Below, piece by piece: positions 1 to 11,313 of a stretch of 64,000 nucleotides of DNA. The notes beneath the pieces were generated by a model. It was given only the letters and a program-made list of their open reading frames with translations. It was not told the DNA's origin and did not search any database. Source of the DNA: Odobenus rosmarus divergens (Eukaryota > Chordata > Mammalia > Carnivora > Odobenidae); the NCBI RefSeq assembly GCF_000321225.1, contig NW_004450483.1:2823693-2887692 (forward strand). The letters are read 5' to 3'. Made by a program: the position numbers and the translations under genes. The stretch's first letter is position 1. Each line of letters begins with the position of its first letter.

Positions 1-204
1 TGTCCACCTTCCGTAACAGGTGCTCCTGCCTGGTGCGAACCTGGGTGATCTGGGCCTGCAGGACCTGCAGCCCCAATGTGCCCCCAGGGAGGTGTGGGAT
101 GGGCATTGACTGGAGCAAAGAGAAGGACAGGCCATCCTCGGCGGCCAGTGTTCCATTGGTGAAGTGAGTCTCTAGGGCCCAGAGCCGCTCCTGCAGATTC
201 AGAA
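1..204 (-). CDS. MARCO: MARCO coding exon 3 (partial, runs off left edge)
   Basis: Third coding exon of the class A scavenger receptor MARCO, a trimeric type II membrane protein of macrophages that binds bacteria and unopsonised particles. On the minus strand the exon begins after a CAG acceptor (AG at 206-205) with TT, which completes a Val codon with the last G of exon 2. It then reads 67 codons starting LNLQERLWALETHFTNGTLA and ending HLLRKVD. This matches the membrane-proximal spacer of human MARCO (VLNLQARLRVLEMYFLNDTLAAED, recalled). The Asn-Gly-Thr at about residue 87 is an N-glycosylation sequon at the position of the human Asn-Asp-Thr. Leu/Gln-rich spacing suggests a short coiled segment that helps trimerisation. 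The frame is open to base 1, so the exon continues beyond the window. Identification is firm. Confidence 0.93.
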
Positions 205-881
205 CTGGACACCCCACCCCCACCCCACAGCCTTCTTTTAGGGACCTCATTAAAATCCCAGGCATTTGAGCACATCCCTGAGGTTCTTGTGTCATATGCG
301 CATAACTTCTGTGGGTCCTGGATACTGAAGACACATTTCATGTGCCATGAGGACCTAGTGTGAGCACAGAGCTCTTTCTGTATCCTGCACACAGGCACTC
401 CACACTTAGGCATGAGGTTACATGTTCATAGAATATTCTCACATGGTCTAGGGATGCACTCACAGCATCATGATCAAACTTCAGCCTTCCTGCATGCTCT
501 GGGCATGAACATATGATGACCAATATGTTGGTCTGTTGTAATCACATGTGGCCTGAATATACATGTGACATATGTTTATGACAGCTGGGCACACAATGTT
601 CTTGGGTGAGTTCAGTGTCTGCAGATGGAATTGCTTCATGACCTTAACATTTGGACCAGGAACACTTTGTAAGTAAAATCATGTTAACATGAACTCTCTG
701 ATCAATAAAGCCCCTTCCTGCTCAGACATTGGGGAGACTTGGTGGAAGACGCACACAGCAGACCCATGTGAAATTATCACATTGTTCACCGCTCTCATGC
801 ACACAGGCTCGAATGTGCTTTCTCTCTCTATCGCTCTCTCAATCTGTCTCTATGTCTCTCTCTCTGTGTGTCACACACACA

Positions 882-918
<37 letters not shown>

Positions 919-1083
919 CCCTGATCACTTCCCCCCCACCGAGCCCCATCAACGTGGCTACCTGGCTACCCAGGGACTAAGAACACCTTCTCAGCAGGTG
1001 GGCAGCAGTGACCCCAGGGCTTTCCACTCAACCTGAACCCTGTGTCACCCCAGGAGGCACCAGACGGGACCAGACCTCTTTAC
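205..1083 (-). other. MARCO: MARCO intron 2
   Basis: Intron of 879 bp between MARCO exons 2 and 3. The GT donor on the minus strand is at 1083-1082 and the AG acceptor at 206-205. It holds a TC-rich/CA microsatellite. The rest looks like unique intronic sequence with no repeat I recognise. Confidence 0.85.
821..916. repeat. TC-rich tract followed by (AC)17 microsatellite
   Basis: A TCTC-rich stretch (821-866) grades into a pure AC run of about 17 units at 883-916. It lies inside MARCO intron 2 and is probably length-polymorphic. Apparent reading frames across it are artefacts of the repeat. Confidence 0.95.
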
Positions 1084-1185
1084 CTTTCACCACCAGCAAC
1101 CCAGCACCTGCGGTGAGCAGAATCAGGTAGATGGCCACCATGACCATGAAGCAGTTCACCCCCTTTCTCTTCTTGGGCTTTGGAT
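1084..1185 (-). CDS. MARCO: MARCO coding exon 2 (transmembrane segment)
   Basis: Second coding exon of MARCO, 102 nt. On the minus strand a pyrimidine tract and CAG (AG at 1187-1186) precede AT, which with the last G of exon 1 encodes Asp. The following 33 codons read DPKPKKRKGVN, then a hydrophobic stretch ending YLILLTAGAGLLVVK, then G and a GT donor (1083-1082). The exon carries the basic stop-transfer cluster KPKKRK and the signal-anchor transmembrane helix (about residues 46-69), so the protein is type II with the N-terminus in the cytoplasm. YLILLTAGAGLLVV is identical to human MARCO as I recall it. A Cys at about residue 48 sits at the cytoplasmic edge of the membrane; as I recall, mouse also has a Cys in this segment, one position away. 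Both junctions are phase 1. Confidence 0.95.
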
Positions 1186-1589
1186 CTGAAACACAACCTC
1201 GGTGTGAGGTGGCTGCTGTAGGAGGCAGAGACCAGGGGGCCGCAACCTGTGTCAGAATCCCCGCTCTGTTTGAGCAGACGGCTCCCCCAAGAAGGCCGAG
1301 GGCAAAGACACAAAGTCCCGCTACCCCCAAATCCTCCCCCGATCCCCCTTGTGCCACAAGCCAAGAAGTGCCATTGTCGGTCACTCATTGGTGTGGCTGG
1401 GCAAACTCCGGGGCCCCACATCATCAGGTGGCAGAGTGCAGTCCTTAAACCAGGTGCAGCCCGAAGTCCCAGCACAGTGCCTGGTGATAGAGGGCTCTCA
1501 AGAGATGTTTATCAAGTGAATTAATGAATTAACGTACTTAAGTTTCAAAACTTTGGGAGGAGCATGATTGTTGCTACTTTATCAACTCT

Positions 1590-1660
1590 GAGTGAGGTTT
1601 GGAGAAGTTGAAATACCTATTAGGTGATGAGACGCAGATTTGGAACTCAGATTCGGGCTT
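1590..1660 (-). mobile_element. MIR fragment (weak)
   Basis: A short stretch resembles the minus-strand MIR core (gaggtttggagaagttgaaa, then ttggaactcagattcggg). It is highly diverged and only the central domain is visible. Confidence 0.35.
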
Positions 1661-1911
1661 TTGTTTTCTTTTTTCTTTAGATTATTTAATTACACAAATA
1701 AACATGCTTAATATAATTTATCAAACAACATAGAGAGCATTACAGGGGTTAATAATCTTGTAATCAGGGACTTCAGGAGACCTCAATTCCCTGGCGTCCT
1801 AACCTGCTGACATAAGCTTTGCGGGCATTCTGGGGTGTGGCCTTCCTCCTAGCCTGCTTGCTCATGGAAACTGCTAAACCCAGACACTGCTAGACAGACA
1901 TGGCTTTTTTT

Positions 1912-2275
1912 CTTTTGATTTTACGCAAATGATATACTACATATAATATAGCACATTGCTTTCTGCAATGAATGATTTCCCATGGACATTCCTCTAGTTT
2001 TTTGTTTGTTTGTTGTTTTGTTTGGTAGAGAAAGATTTAACTCCTTGTTTTTTAAGATTTTATTTATTTATTTTATAGGGAGAGAGAGGGAGAGCACAAG
2101 CAGGGGGAGTGGCAGGGAGAGGGAGAAGCAGGCTCCCACTGAGCAGAGAGCCCGACATGGGGCTCGATCCCAGGACCCCGAGATCATAACCTGAGCTGAA
2201 GGCAGACACTTAACTGACTAAGCCACCCAGGTGCCTCTTCACTCTTCTTTTAACAGCTGCCTAATATCCCTTAAA
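1912..2275 (-). mobile_element. Old L1 3'-UTR-like fragment, antisense
   Basis: The sequence around 1920-2040 (ttacgcaaatgatatactac, catggacattcctctag) continues after the SINE at 2237-2275 (ttttaacagctgcctaatatc). It resembles the reverse strand of ancient mammalian L1 3' ends. It is diverged and interrupted by the SINE at 2048-2236. Confidence 0.45.
2048..2236 (-). mobile_element. Can-SINE (tRNA-derived), minus strand
   Basis: Reverse-oriented carnivore SINE. It starts with the T-rich tail complement (tttaagattttatttattta), passes a GA-rich middle and ends with the tRNA-derived head complement (actaagccacccaggtgcct). About 190 bp, moderately diverged. No clear target-site duplication was seen. 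Confidence 0.93.
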
Positions 2276-2461
2276 GACAAGAACTGCAATTCATGCGGAC
2301 ATTTCCCTGTTGGCAAGCTGTTTCCAGTGCGGGGCATTACAAAAGAGGCCACATTGGTTCCAACACCAGTCTTCCCCCAAGCCAGCTGTCTCCCCAGTTT
2401 GGGGCGTCCAAAGGCAAGGAGCCAGCCTGCAGAAGGCCCTGTGCTTCCCACCACTCATACT

Positions 2462-2600
2462 GACAGAGCACCTACTCTGTGCCGGGCATTGTCTGATATC
2501 ATCTATAATGCTTCTGGCAATCCTGCAAGGTAGGTGTGATCATCCTCTTATACAGACTTGGGGTTCAGAGAAGTTAGGGCAACACAACAGGCACATGCCC
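2462..2600 (-). mobile_element. MIR, minus strand
   Basis: Reverse MIR: gagcacctactctgtgccgg, an oligo-pyrimidine section, then cagacttggggttcagagaa. These correspond to the complement of the MIR 3' end and core. Age-typical divergence. Confidence 0.75.
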
Positions 2601-3069
2601 CTGGGTCCATCTAACCCCAAGGCCTGAGCTTGCCTCATTAGCCTACACAGACAGTTGCCCTTGGAAAAATGCAGCTGAAATGCACCCCAAGGGCAGATGT
2701 GAAGGGCAAAGGGATCATAGGTGGGCATCCCAGGGGAAGGAGTGGGGGCTCGTGAACACATTTTTTTTTTTTTTGCTTTGTGGTAGGTGATGGTGGGTTT
2801 TCAGTTGACTCATCATAGATGTGTATGAACCTTGAGTCTGTTTTCTATCACTTGTGGAACCTTCACTATTCTGCTGATACTGCTTCCAGCCACCTGCAGA
2901 ACAGAAATCCCTGCTTTAGCATCGTCTAAAGCATGGTGGTCTCAAGACGGCTTCAGCAGCAGCAAGAGGAATGATTTCTTGGTTGGGTGGTATTTTAGTT
3001 AGTGGCACTTGGGTATGCTTTTTCTAGCACAGTCTCCCCTGCATTGCGCCTCCCAAATTGGGGCCCCAC

Positions 3070-3610
3070 ACAGTAGCCCGAGTGAACTCTCTAACACACA
3101 ACCTGGCCAAGTCACTTCCTTGCCTTCAGTGCTCCAGTGGCTGTTCACGGTCCTTGGGACAAACAGGAAGACCTGCTGCCCACCGGTTCTCCTGTGGCTG
3201 TATCTTCACACCACACCCCACGTGGACCCTGAGCCACAGGCAGGCCAGACCACATGTCATTACACCCCTCTCACTCCAGGTCATGTATTTCTCTGAAAAT
3301 ACAACCCTGCTTCCCCCCGCCCTACACAACTAATTCCTCCTCATCCTTTGGGAGCACAGTGGAGCTTCTCCTGCTCCAAGATACATTTTCTGACTCCCCT
3401 GGCTTAGGTGGAACCCTGCTCTGCTTCCCCACATCGCTCTGTGTTTCCACCTGATATGGCATCCATCATCCTGAACTGTGTCTGTTTATGTCTCAGTTCC
3501 CCCCCCCCGCCATGTTCTGGAAGCTTCTAGGGGTGCTGTCCAGCACCAACACGGTATTAACCACACAACATGAGCCAGAAAGATGATGAATGAATGGATG
3601 GATGAGTAGC
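3070..3610 (+). mobile_element. L2 LINE 3' end
   Basis: A C/T-rich stretch has the typical L2 landmarks in order: a tcacttccttgccttcagtg-like segment, an acattttctgactcccctgg segment, and a terminal gatgaatgaatggatggatg repeat. It is an ancient relic with no coding potential left. Confidence 0.7.
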
Positions 3611-4689
3611 CACAGAGGTCTGGGTCCTGAACACGTGCAGAGTAACAGTGTCAGTTTAGAAGTGTTGGAAAAGCATCGGGAATGCAACTTCAGACCTCAG
3701 GCAAGCTTTATACGATAATGGCAAGGATGGGTAACGTACAAGGGAAGCCTCATATTTAACAGAAGATGGTGGACGATGAATACGATCTCATAGCACTAAA
3801 CTTAAGGAAATTATGGGAATAGAAAGATAGTGTGTTCAGAGGCACAGATGTTATAGGGCCAGTATGGAAAATACAGATATTTTCAAACTGGATGATAGGA
3901 AAATGGAAGGCATTTGAGTGAAGATAGTGAGAGGAAAAACAAACATTGTAGTATGGATGGGAATAGTTTGGGCGTATCCACTCAGGCCCAGAATGCTCTT
4001 TTAAGTAGAGCTCTCATGTAACATAGAGGCAAAGTAGAAACTGGGAACTGAATCTGTGGGCATTTAACTAACTTGCTTACAAAGCAGAAAGTCTGAAATT
4101 CTTTACCCTCTATGCTGATTTCTAAGAGGGTAGAAAAACTGCAAAGGAACATCAACTCCAATGTGGATTTCACCAATGAGGAAGAGTTTCTGAGATGAGA
4201 GAATGAATGACGCTTCCAGTAAACTAGAATGAGCATCCCTGGAGTAAATTTTGGTGAGTCCAGGTGAAGATTTTAGGAAAGCCGTTTTCAGAAATATGAC
4301 AGCTCTATTGTCTGACTTACAGTGAAAATGTGGCTCCAGAGGGAAATAAAATTTCAATTCCATAAAAGATCTCAGTGAAGAAAAACAGTCTGTATACAAA
4401 TTCTAGGGTCTCCAGGCCTGCCATCTCCCAGCCCCTCGCCCAGGGGCAGAAGGTGGCTTGGTGCGGGCAGAAGCCCCCTCTCCTAGCCCCCGGCACAGGG
4501 CTGCTGGTGAGCAGGCCCAGCAAAGTGGTCGCTGCCCTGTTGGCTTGACGTCTCCCACCCCTGACCCAGGGTCCCTGGGCAGTCCGAAAAAAGTACCTTC
4601 TGTCTTTTCAGGCAGCACCAACAGGGAGCAAGGAAGAATACCAGTAATACCAGGTAAACAAAGCAGACCAGAATAGAACAGTCAAGGCT
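3611..4689. other. Intronic sequence without recognised repeats
   Basis: No gene or confident repeat family seen. The distal part (4400-4620) is GC-richer than its surroundings and the proximal part is AT-rich. Both strands contain only short chance frames. Confidence 0.5.
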
Positions 4690-4900
4690 CTGAAAACTAA
4701 GTTGTTATTGGAACCACAGCCCACAAAAGTGGGCCAGAATTTATGTGATAAACCTAAACAGTATGACTTAAAATAGAAAATTTAAACAAGATCTAGAGTG
4801 TCCTAACATACTTTACAAAATGTCTACAATACAATGGAAAATCACTCATCATACCAAGAACAGAGAAAATTACAACTTGAATGAGAAAAGACAATCAACA

Positions 4901-5107
4901 GGGCGCCTGTGTGTCTCAGTCAGTTAAGCGGCTAGCTCTTGATTTCAGCTCAGGTCATGATCTCAGTGTCCTGGGATTGAACCCCACATCAGGCTCCATG
5001 CTCAGCAGGGAGTTTGCTTGAGGATTCTCTCTCCCTGTCCGTCTGCCCCTCCCTGCACTCTCTGTCTCTCTCAAATAAATACATAAATCTTAAAAAAAAA
5101 AAGAAAA
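4901..5107 (+). mobile_element. Can-SINE, plus strand, with 16-bp TSD
   Basis: Head gggcgcctgtgtgtctcagt, CT-rich body, AAATAAAT and poly(A) tail. Flanked by a 16-bp target-site duplication, gaaaagacaatcaaca (4885-4900) versus gaaaagataatcaaca (5108-5123), with one mismatch. Inserted into the old L1. Confidence 0.96.
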
Positions 5108-5958
5108 GAAAAGATAATCAACAGGTGTCAATATAGAGATGACACAAACATTGGAATTATTCAATAAAGATTTTAAAGCAGGCATAACAAAAATGCTTTA
5201 ATGAGCAATTACAGTACTCTTGAAGCAAAAAATTTTTTAATCTACCAAAAAATAGAGAATATAGAGAAGAACCAAATGGAAATTGTAGGACTTAAAAGCT
5301 CCAATTAAAAAAAATCTCACTAGATGGACTCAGTAGTGCAATAAAAGTGATAAGGGAGAGAATCAATGAACTAAAGGGTAGAACAATAGAAATTACCCTT
5401 TTTGAAAAACAGAAAAAATTGACTAAAAAAAAATGAACAGACTCAGAGATCTATGTATCAATAACAAAACACATAATATTCATATCCTTAAAGTCCCAGA
5501 AAGAGTGTGAAGCTGAAAAAAAATATTTAAAGAAATAATCGTGGCTGAAAACTTTTCAAATTTGGTGAAAGTCACAAACCTACAAATTCAAGAACTTGAG
5601 CAAACCCCGAACATGATAAATTCAAGCAATCAATAACAAGACACTTGATGAGTTAAAAATCCAAAAAAAGGCCCTATATACCAAGAAGATTAAAAATCTA
5701 AAGAAAAAGAAAAAATCTTGAAAGCAGCCAACAGAAAAATAACCCATTACCTATAGACATACCAATTTGAATGACAGAAGGTTTCTCATCTGAAATTGGA
5801 AGTGACATAACATTTTTCATGTGCTCAAAGAAATGAATTATCAACTGTATCTAGTGAAAATATCCCTTAAGAATGAATGGGAAATAAAGACATTCTCAGA
5901 TGAAGGAAAACTAAGCAAAGTTATTGCTAGTAGGTCTACCTCGAAAGAATGGCTAAAG

Positions 5959-6075
5959 GGGGGCACCTGGCTGGCTCAGCCAATAGACATACAACTCTTG
6001 ATCTCAGGGTCATGAGTTCAAGCCACAGTTTGGGTGTAGAGATTACTTAAAAATAAAATCTTAAAAGTAAAAAAA
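5959..6075 (+). mobile_element. Short Can-SINE subfamily lacking the CT-rich body
   Basis: The head gggcacctggctggctcag is followed directly by a short body (gggtgtagagattacttaaa) and an A-rich tail, about 117 bp. The TSD is aaagaatggctaaag (5944-5958) versus aaagaatggctgaag (6076-6090). The short form without the polypyrimidine region marks a different subfamily from its neighbours. Confidence 0.93.
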
Positions 6076-6227
6076 AAAGAATGGCTGAAGGAATTTCTTC
6101 AAACAGAAGGGAAAAGATAATAGCGGAAGGCGTGGCACTTCCAAAAGGAAAGAACAAGAAAAAAGAATGGGTAAACATGGAGATATGTTTAGACCATCCC
6201 CCTCATGATTTTTTTAAAATCACATTT

Positions 6228-6416
6228 TTTAAAAAGATTTTATTTATTTATTTATTTGAGCGAGAGAGAGAGAGAGCACGAGCAGATGGAGGGGCAGAGG
6301 GAGAAGCAGACTCCCTGCTGAGTGTGGAACCTGACATGGGGCTCCATCCCAGGACCTTAAGATCATGATCTGAGCCGAAGGCTGACGCTTAACTGACTGA
6401 GCCATCCAGGCACCCC
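6228..6416 (-). mobile_element. Can-SINE, minus strand
   Basis: Reverse SINE with (ATTT)n tail complement, GAGAGA tract and terminal gagccatccaggcacccc. The TSD is aaaatcacattt (6216-6227) versus aaaatcatattt (6419-6430). Inserted into the old L1. Confidence 0.95.
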
Positions 6417-8486
6417 TAAAAATCATATTTGGTGGTTGAAACAAAAATAATTAAGTGATACATAGTGCATGTAGAGGAAATGTTTAAGACAATTACATTT
6501 CAAAAATGGAAAGGCTCAAAAGACATAAATGGAAATTAGTTTTCAAAACTTGACTCAAAGTGGTAGAATGTTGATGTTGGTAGACTGTGATAGATTATAC
6601 ATGTATATTGTAATGCCCAGAAAAAAAGTAAGAAAACTATTTCAAATGATGAACTAAAAAACAAACAAACAAAAAACTGTAAATAAATCAAAATGGAATT
6701 TTAAAACATGTTCAAGTAACCCATAGGAAAGTAAGAAAAGAAAAGCTGGTAATGGGAAACAGAGAGACAAAGAGAAAATCCGTAATAATGTGGCAGACTT
6801 AAGCCCTAACACATCAATAATTACTTTGATGTAAATGGTTTAAATATACCAACTAGAAGGCAGATAGTGTGGCAAAAGTAGATTAAAAAGCATGCCTCCA
6901 CTCTGTGCAATCTCCAAGAAACCAAAAACAGAGCTTCTATTTGCATGAAGCAAAAACTGATGTAACTGAAAGGAGAAATCAATATATCCATAATTATATT
7001 GGGGACTTTAACACCCCACTCTCAGAAATTAGCAAAGATACAGAAGAAATGAACAACACCATAAACCAACAGGATCTAATGAACAATTATAGAATATTCC
7101 ATGAAACAACAGCAGAACACACATTCTTCCCATGTACATTTAGGATATTCACCAAGACAGACCATATCGTGGGTCATAAAGCAAACCCCAACGAAATGGA
7201 AACAAAATGAAGTTGCATAGAGTGTATTTCTTGATAAGGGAATCAAAATAGAAATCAGTAACAGTTAGACAACAGGAAAACCTCCAAACACTTGGAAATT
7301 TTTTCAAAAATTAAATAGTGCATGGGCTATAAAGTCTTAAATTAAAATTTTTAAAAATAGAGCTGATTGAAAGTGAGAATAGAACATATCAAATTATTGG
7401 ATTCAGCTAAAGTAGTACTGGAAGGGAAATTTATAGCAGCACTAGAAGCTCACATTACAAATGAGAAATGGTCTCAAGCTGATAAAGTAGGTTCCTAGGT
7501 CAAGGAACTGGAAGAGAAGAGCAAAATAAACCTGCAGCAACCAGAAAAACAAAACAAAACAAAAAACAAAATAATAGAGATCAGAGATCAATGAGATTTA
7601 AAATAGGAAAACAAAAGAGAAGATCGGTAGAACAAAATGCTGATTCCTTGAATAAAGTCAATAAAATTGATAAACTTCTGGCAAGACTGATGAAGAGAAA
7701 AAGAGAGAAAAATACAAATCACCAATATCAGGAATGAAACGGGAGCTGTTACTACAGATCCTGCAGCCCTTAGCAAGAAAATAAAAAGATCCTATCACCG
7801 ACCTCATGCTCAGAACTTAGAAGAAATGAACTGATTTCTCCAAAATTACAAATTACCGAGACTCAACCAATATTAAATAGATAATATGAATATCTACATC
7901 TATTAAATAAACTTAATTTGTACTTAAAAATCTCCTGAAAAAGAAATATCCAGGCCCAGATAATTTTAATGGAGTCTTCTATCAAACCTTTAGGAGAATT
8001 AACACCAGTTTTACACACTCACTTATAGATAATGGAAGAGTAGAAAACACTTCCTAACTCATTTAGCAGGGCAGGATGACCTTGAAATGAAAACCAAAGA
8101 CAGAGCAAAAGAAGAAAACTGAAGATCAGTATCTCTCACGAAATTTGACACAAAAATCCTTGACAAAATATTAGTAAACCATATCAAGCAATGTATAAAA
8201 AAAGTTTATATACCATGACTAAATGGAATTTCCAGGTATACAAGGCTGGTTCAATACCAAGAAATCGATCAATGTCATCCACCATATCAACGAGCTAAAG
8301 AAGAAAAATCAGATAACCATATAACTGATGCAGAAAAAGTACTTGACAAAATCAAATTCATAATAAAACTCTCATAATTAAAATTCATAATTCTAACTCT
8401 CATAATAAATAATAAATTCATAACAAAAACTCTCAGCAAACTAGAAATAAAAGAGAATTTCCTTAACTTAAAAAAAAGGAACATCA

Positions 8487-8656
8487 GGGTGCCTGGGTTG
8501 CTGAGTCGGTTGAGCGCCTGACTCTTAATTTCAGCCAGGGTCATGGGATCGAGCCTCCTGTTGGGCTCCGTGCTCAGCGTGGAGTCTGCTTGTCCCTCTC
8601 CCTCTGCTCCTCTTCCCACTCACTCTCTCTCTTGAATAAATAAATGAATAAAAAAA
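8487..8656 (+). mobile_element. Can-SINE, plus strand
   Basis: Begins gggtgcctgggttgctgagt and ends in AATAAATAAATGAATA plus A-run. Flanks aaaaaaaggaacatca and aaaaaaaagggagcatc form an imperfect duplication. Inserted in the reverse-transcriptase region of the old L1. Confidence 0.94.
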
Positions 8657-9455
8657 AAGGGAGCATCTAAGAAATATCTAAAGCTAATATGATACATAAT
8701 GGTGACAGAGAATCATTTCCTCTGAAAATCAGGAAGGAGGCAAGGAAGTCTGTTCTCACTCTCTTATTCACATATTGATATACTACTGGCAAATAAGTGG
8801 AAATCACAATTAAAACATAATGGCATTTACAGTCACTCCGAAGGAAATGAAATATTTAGATATAGAGGTAATAAAATGTGTATAGGATCTGTATGCTGAA
8901 AATTGTAAAACACTGATTAAAAAACAAAACCAAAAAACACAGAGACCTAAATCAATGTGGAGGTACATTGTGCTCACAGATTGTAGGACTAAACGTAGTA
9001 AGATGTCAGTTCTCTGAAACTGATCTGGAGGTATAACACAGCTCTGACAAAATCCCAGCAAGGTTTTCTGTCGGTATTGATAAGCTCATGCTAAAATTTA
9101 CATGGAAAGGTACAAGCCACAGAATGGCTAAAATCATCCTGAAAATGAATAAAATGTGAGGAGTAACAACTTGATGTTTAGGCTCACATGAGATCCACAG
9201 TGATCAAGACAGTGTGGGATGGGTGGAGGGATAGACATATGGAATTACAGAACAGAATAAAGGACACAGAAATAGTCCTTACACTAATATAACCAACTGG
9301 GTTTTTTTTTTACAAGTTACAAAAGTAATTCAATGGAGGAAGCATAGCCTTTTCAGCAAATGGTGTTGGAGCAACTGGACACCCATAGGCAAAAAAATAA
9401 ATAAACAAACAAATCTTGACTTAAGTGAAATTTAGGTCAAGATTTTTTGTCTATT

Positions 9456-9740
9456 TATATATATAAATATAAATATATACACACATTACATATATATTAC
9501 ATGTATATTACACACATATCACACATATATTATATACATATATATTACACATATACGTATATTATATACATATAGTACATATTACCTACATATATAATAC
9601 ATTATATATACAAATATATATACATATATATTACATGTATACATTACATATATATTGTATGTGTATATTACAAATATATATACATTACATATATTATATA
9701 CATATATACAAGTATATGTATATAATACATATATTATATG
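9456..9740. repeat. Long AT-rich (TA/ACAT)n dinucleotide array
   Basis: About 285 bp composed almost entirely of interleaved TATA, ACAT and TATG units (for example cacatatatattatatacat). It lies inside the old L1, is palindromic on many scales and is probably unstable in length. Confidence 0.9.
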
Positions 9741-9838
9741 AACCACGGACTTAATTGTAAAATGTAAAATTATAAAACTTTAAAATTAAACATAAGAGAA
9801 AAATACTTTTAGATTTAAACATAAGAGAAAAATTGGGA

Positions 9839-10041
9839 GGGGCGCCTGGGTGGCTCAGTTGGTTGAGCGACTGCCTTTGGCTCAGGTCATGATCCTGGAC
9901 TCCCGGGATCGAGTCCCGCATCGGGCTCCCTGCTCAGCAGGGAGTCTGCTTCTCCCTCTGACCCTCTTCCCTCTCGTGCTCTCTATCTCTCATTCTCTCT
10001 CTCTCAAATAAATAAAAAATCTTTAAAAAAAAAAAAGAAAA
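9839..10041 (+). mobile_element. Can-SINE, plus strand, young-looking
   Basis: Nearly intact element: ggcgcctgggtggctcagtt head, gatcgagtcccgcatcgggc body, CT-rich region, AAATAAATAAAAAATC and A-run. The TSD agaaaaattgggag is perfect (about 9826-9839 and 10042-10055). One of the least diverged SINEs here. Confidence 0.97.
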
Positions 10042-11313
10042 AGAAAAATTGGGAGACCTAAGGCCAGGTGAAGAGTTCTTAGACTTGACACAAAAGCATG
10101 ATCCATAAAAGGGAAAATTGCTAGGTAGGGCCTCCACAGGATTAAATGCTTTTGCTTTGAAAAAGACTCTGTTAAGAGGATGAAAAGACCCGTTACAGAC
10201 TGGGAGAGAATATTTGCAAACCACCTATCCAGCAAAGGACTTGTATTTTGAATAAAGTGCTCTCAAAACTAGTCAGAAAAACAAATGATTCTATTAAAAC
10301 ATTGGCAAAAGACATGAAAGGCCATTTCATATACAAATGGGAAAAAAAAAGCCTATGACAAGATATCCAACATTGTTAGCCATTAGGAAAATGCAAATCA
10401 AAATTACAACAAGATATCACAATCATACACTTATCAGAATGGCTAAAATAAAAATAGTAATAATGCCAATTGCTGGCAAGGATTCAGAGAAACTGAATCT
10501 GTTGTAAATATCACTGGTGGGAATGTAAATGACACAACCACACTGGAAAAATAGATCAGCTGCTTCTTATGAAACCAAACATACACTTAGAATCCAGCAA
10601 TTGCGCTTTGGGGCATTTATCCTAGAAAAATGAGAACTTAGGCTTATACAAAAACTTTTACGTAAATGATCATAACGGCTTTATTTGTAATAGCCCCAAA
10701 CTGGCAACAACCCAAATGTCTTTCAGTGGGTGCATGGTTAAACAAACTATGGTACATTCATATCATGGAATAATACTCATGACAAATACTCATTAATAAA
10801 AAGAACTATTGATAGATACAACAACTTGGAGGGAATCATGCTATGTGGAAAAAGCCAGTCTTTAAAAAGTTACATACTTTTTCCATTTAGATAACATTCT
10901 TTACATAACAAAATTATAGAAATGGGGGACTGATTGGTGGTTGTTGGGGGACCGTGATCGCTGGTGGGGGAGTGAGGGGCGTGTATGGCTATAAAGGCAG
11001 CACAAAAGAGTTGTGTGGTGAAGGAACAGTTTGGTATTTTGATACTGGTGATGGTTGCACAAATATATGCATGTGGTAAAATTGTAGAGAGCTGTATTCA
11101 CACACACAAATGAGTGCCTATAAAACTAATGAAATCGAAATAAGCTCTGTAAACTGTAGCAATATCAATTTCTTGGTTGTGATAGGCTACTATGGCTACG
11201 CAAGATGTTCTCATTGGGAGAAACTGGGTGGGGGTCACAGAGACTTCCCTACACATTTTTTTTTTTGCCTGTTTCTGTGAATCTCTAATTATTTCATAAT
11301 AAAAGTTAGAAAA

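Larger units (their letters stand above)
4690..11313 (+). mobile_element. Old L1M LINE, near full length, antisense to MARCO
   Basis: A composite, decayed L1 on the plus strand. In order it has an L1M-type 5' region (5124-5943), an ORF2 endonuclease stretch around 6990-7200 (DFNTPLSEI near the start, TDHIVGHK near the end, as in L1 ORF2), reverse-transcriptase remnants (8160-9060), the ORF2 C-terminal part (10060-10860), and a 3' UTR with gatgttctcattgggagaaa and a terminal AATAAAAGTTAG. Stop codons and frameshifts are everywhere, so it is inactive. It is split by SINEs at 4901, 5959, 6228, 8487 and 9839 and by an AT-rich dinucleotide array at 9456-9740. The 5' limit is uncertain. Confidence 0.8.

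Noticed and set aside
689..1036. Frames with runs of Thr-His across the CA repeat
   Set aside because: Translation of a microsatellite.
4901..5107. tRNA-like head with A and B box features
   Set aside because: This is the tRNA-derived head of a Can-SINE. No copy in the window folds as an intact tRNA with an acceptor stem, so no tRNA genes are called.
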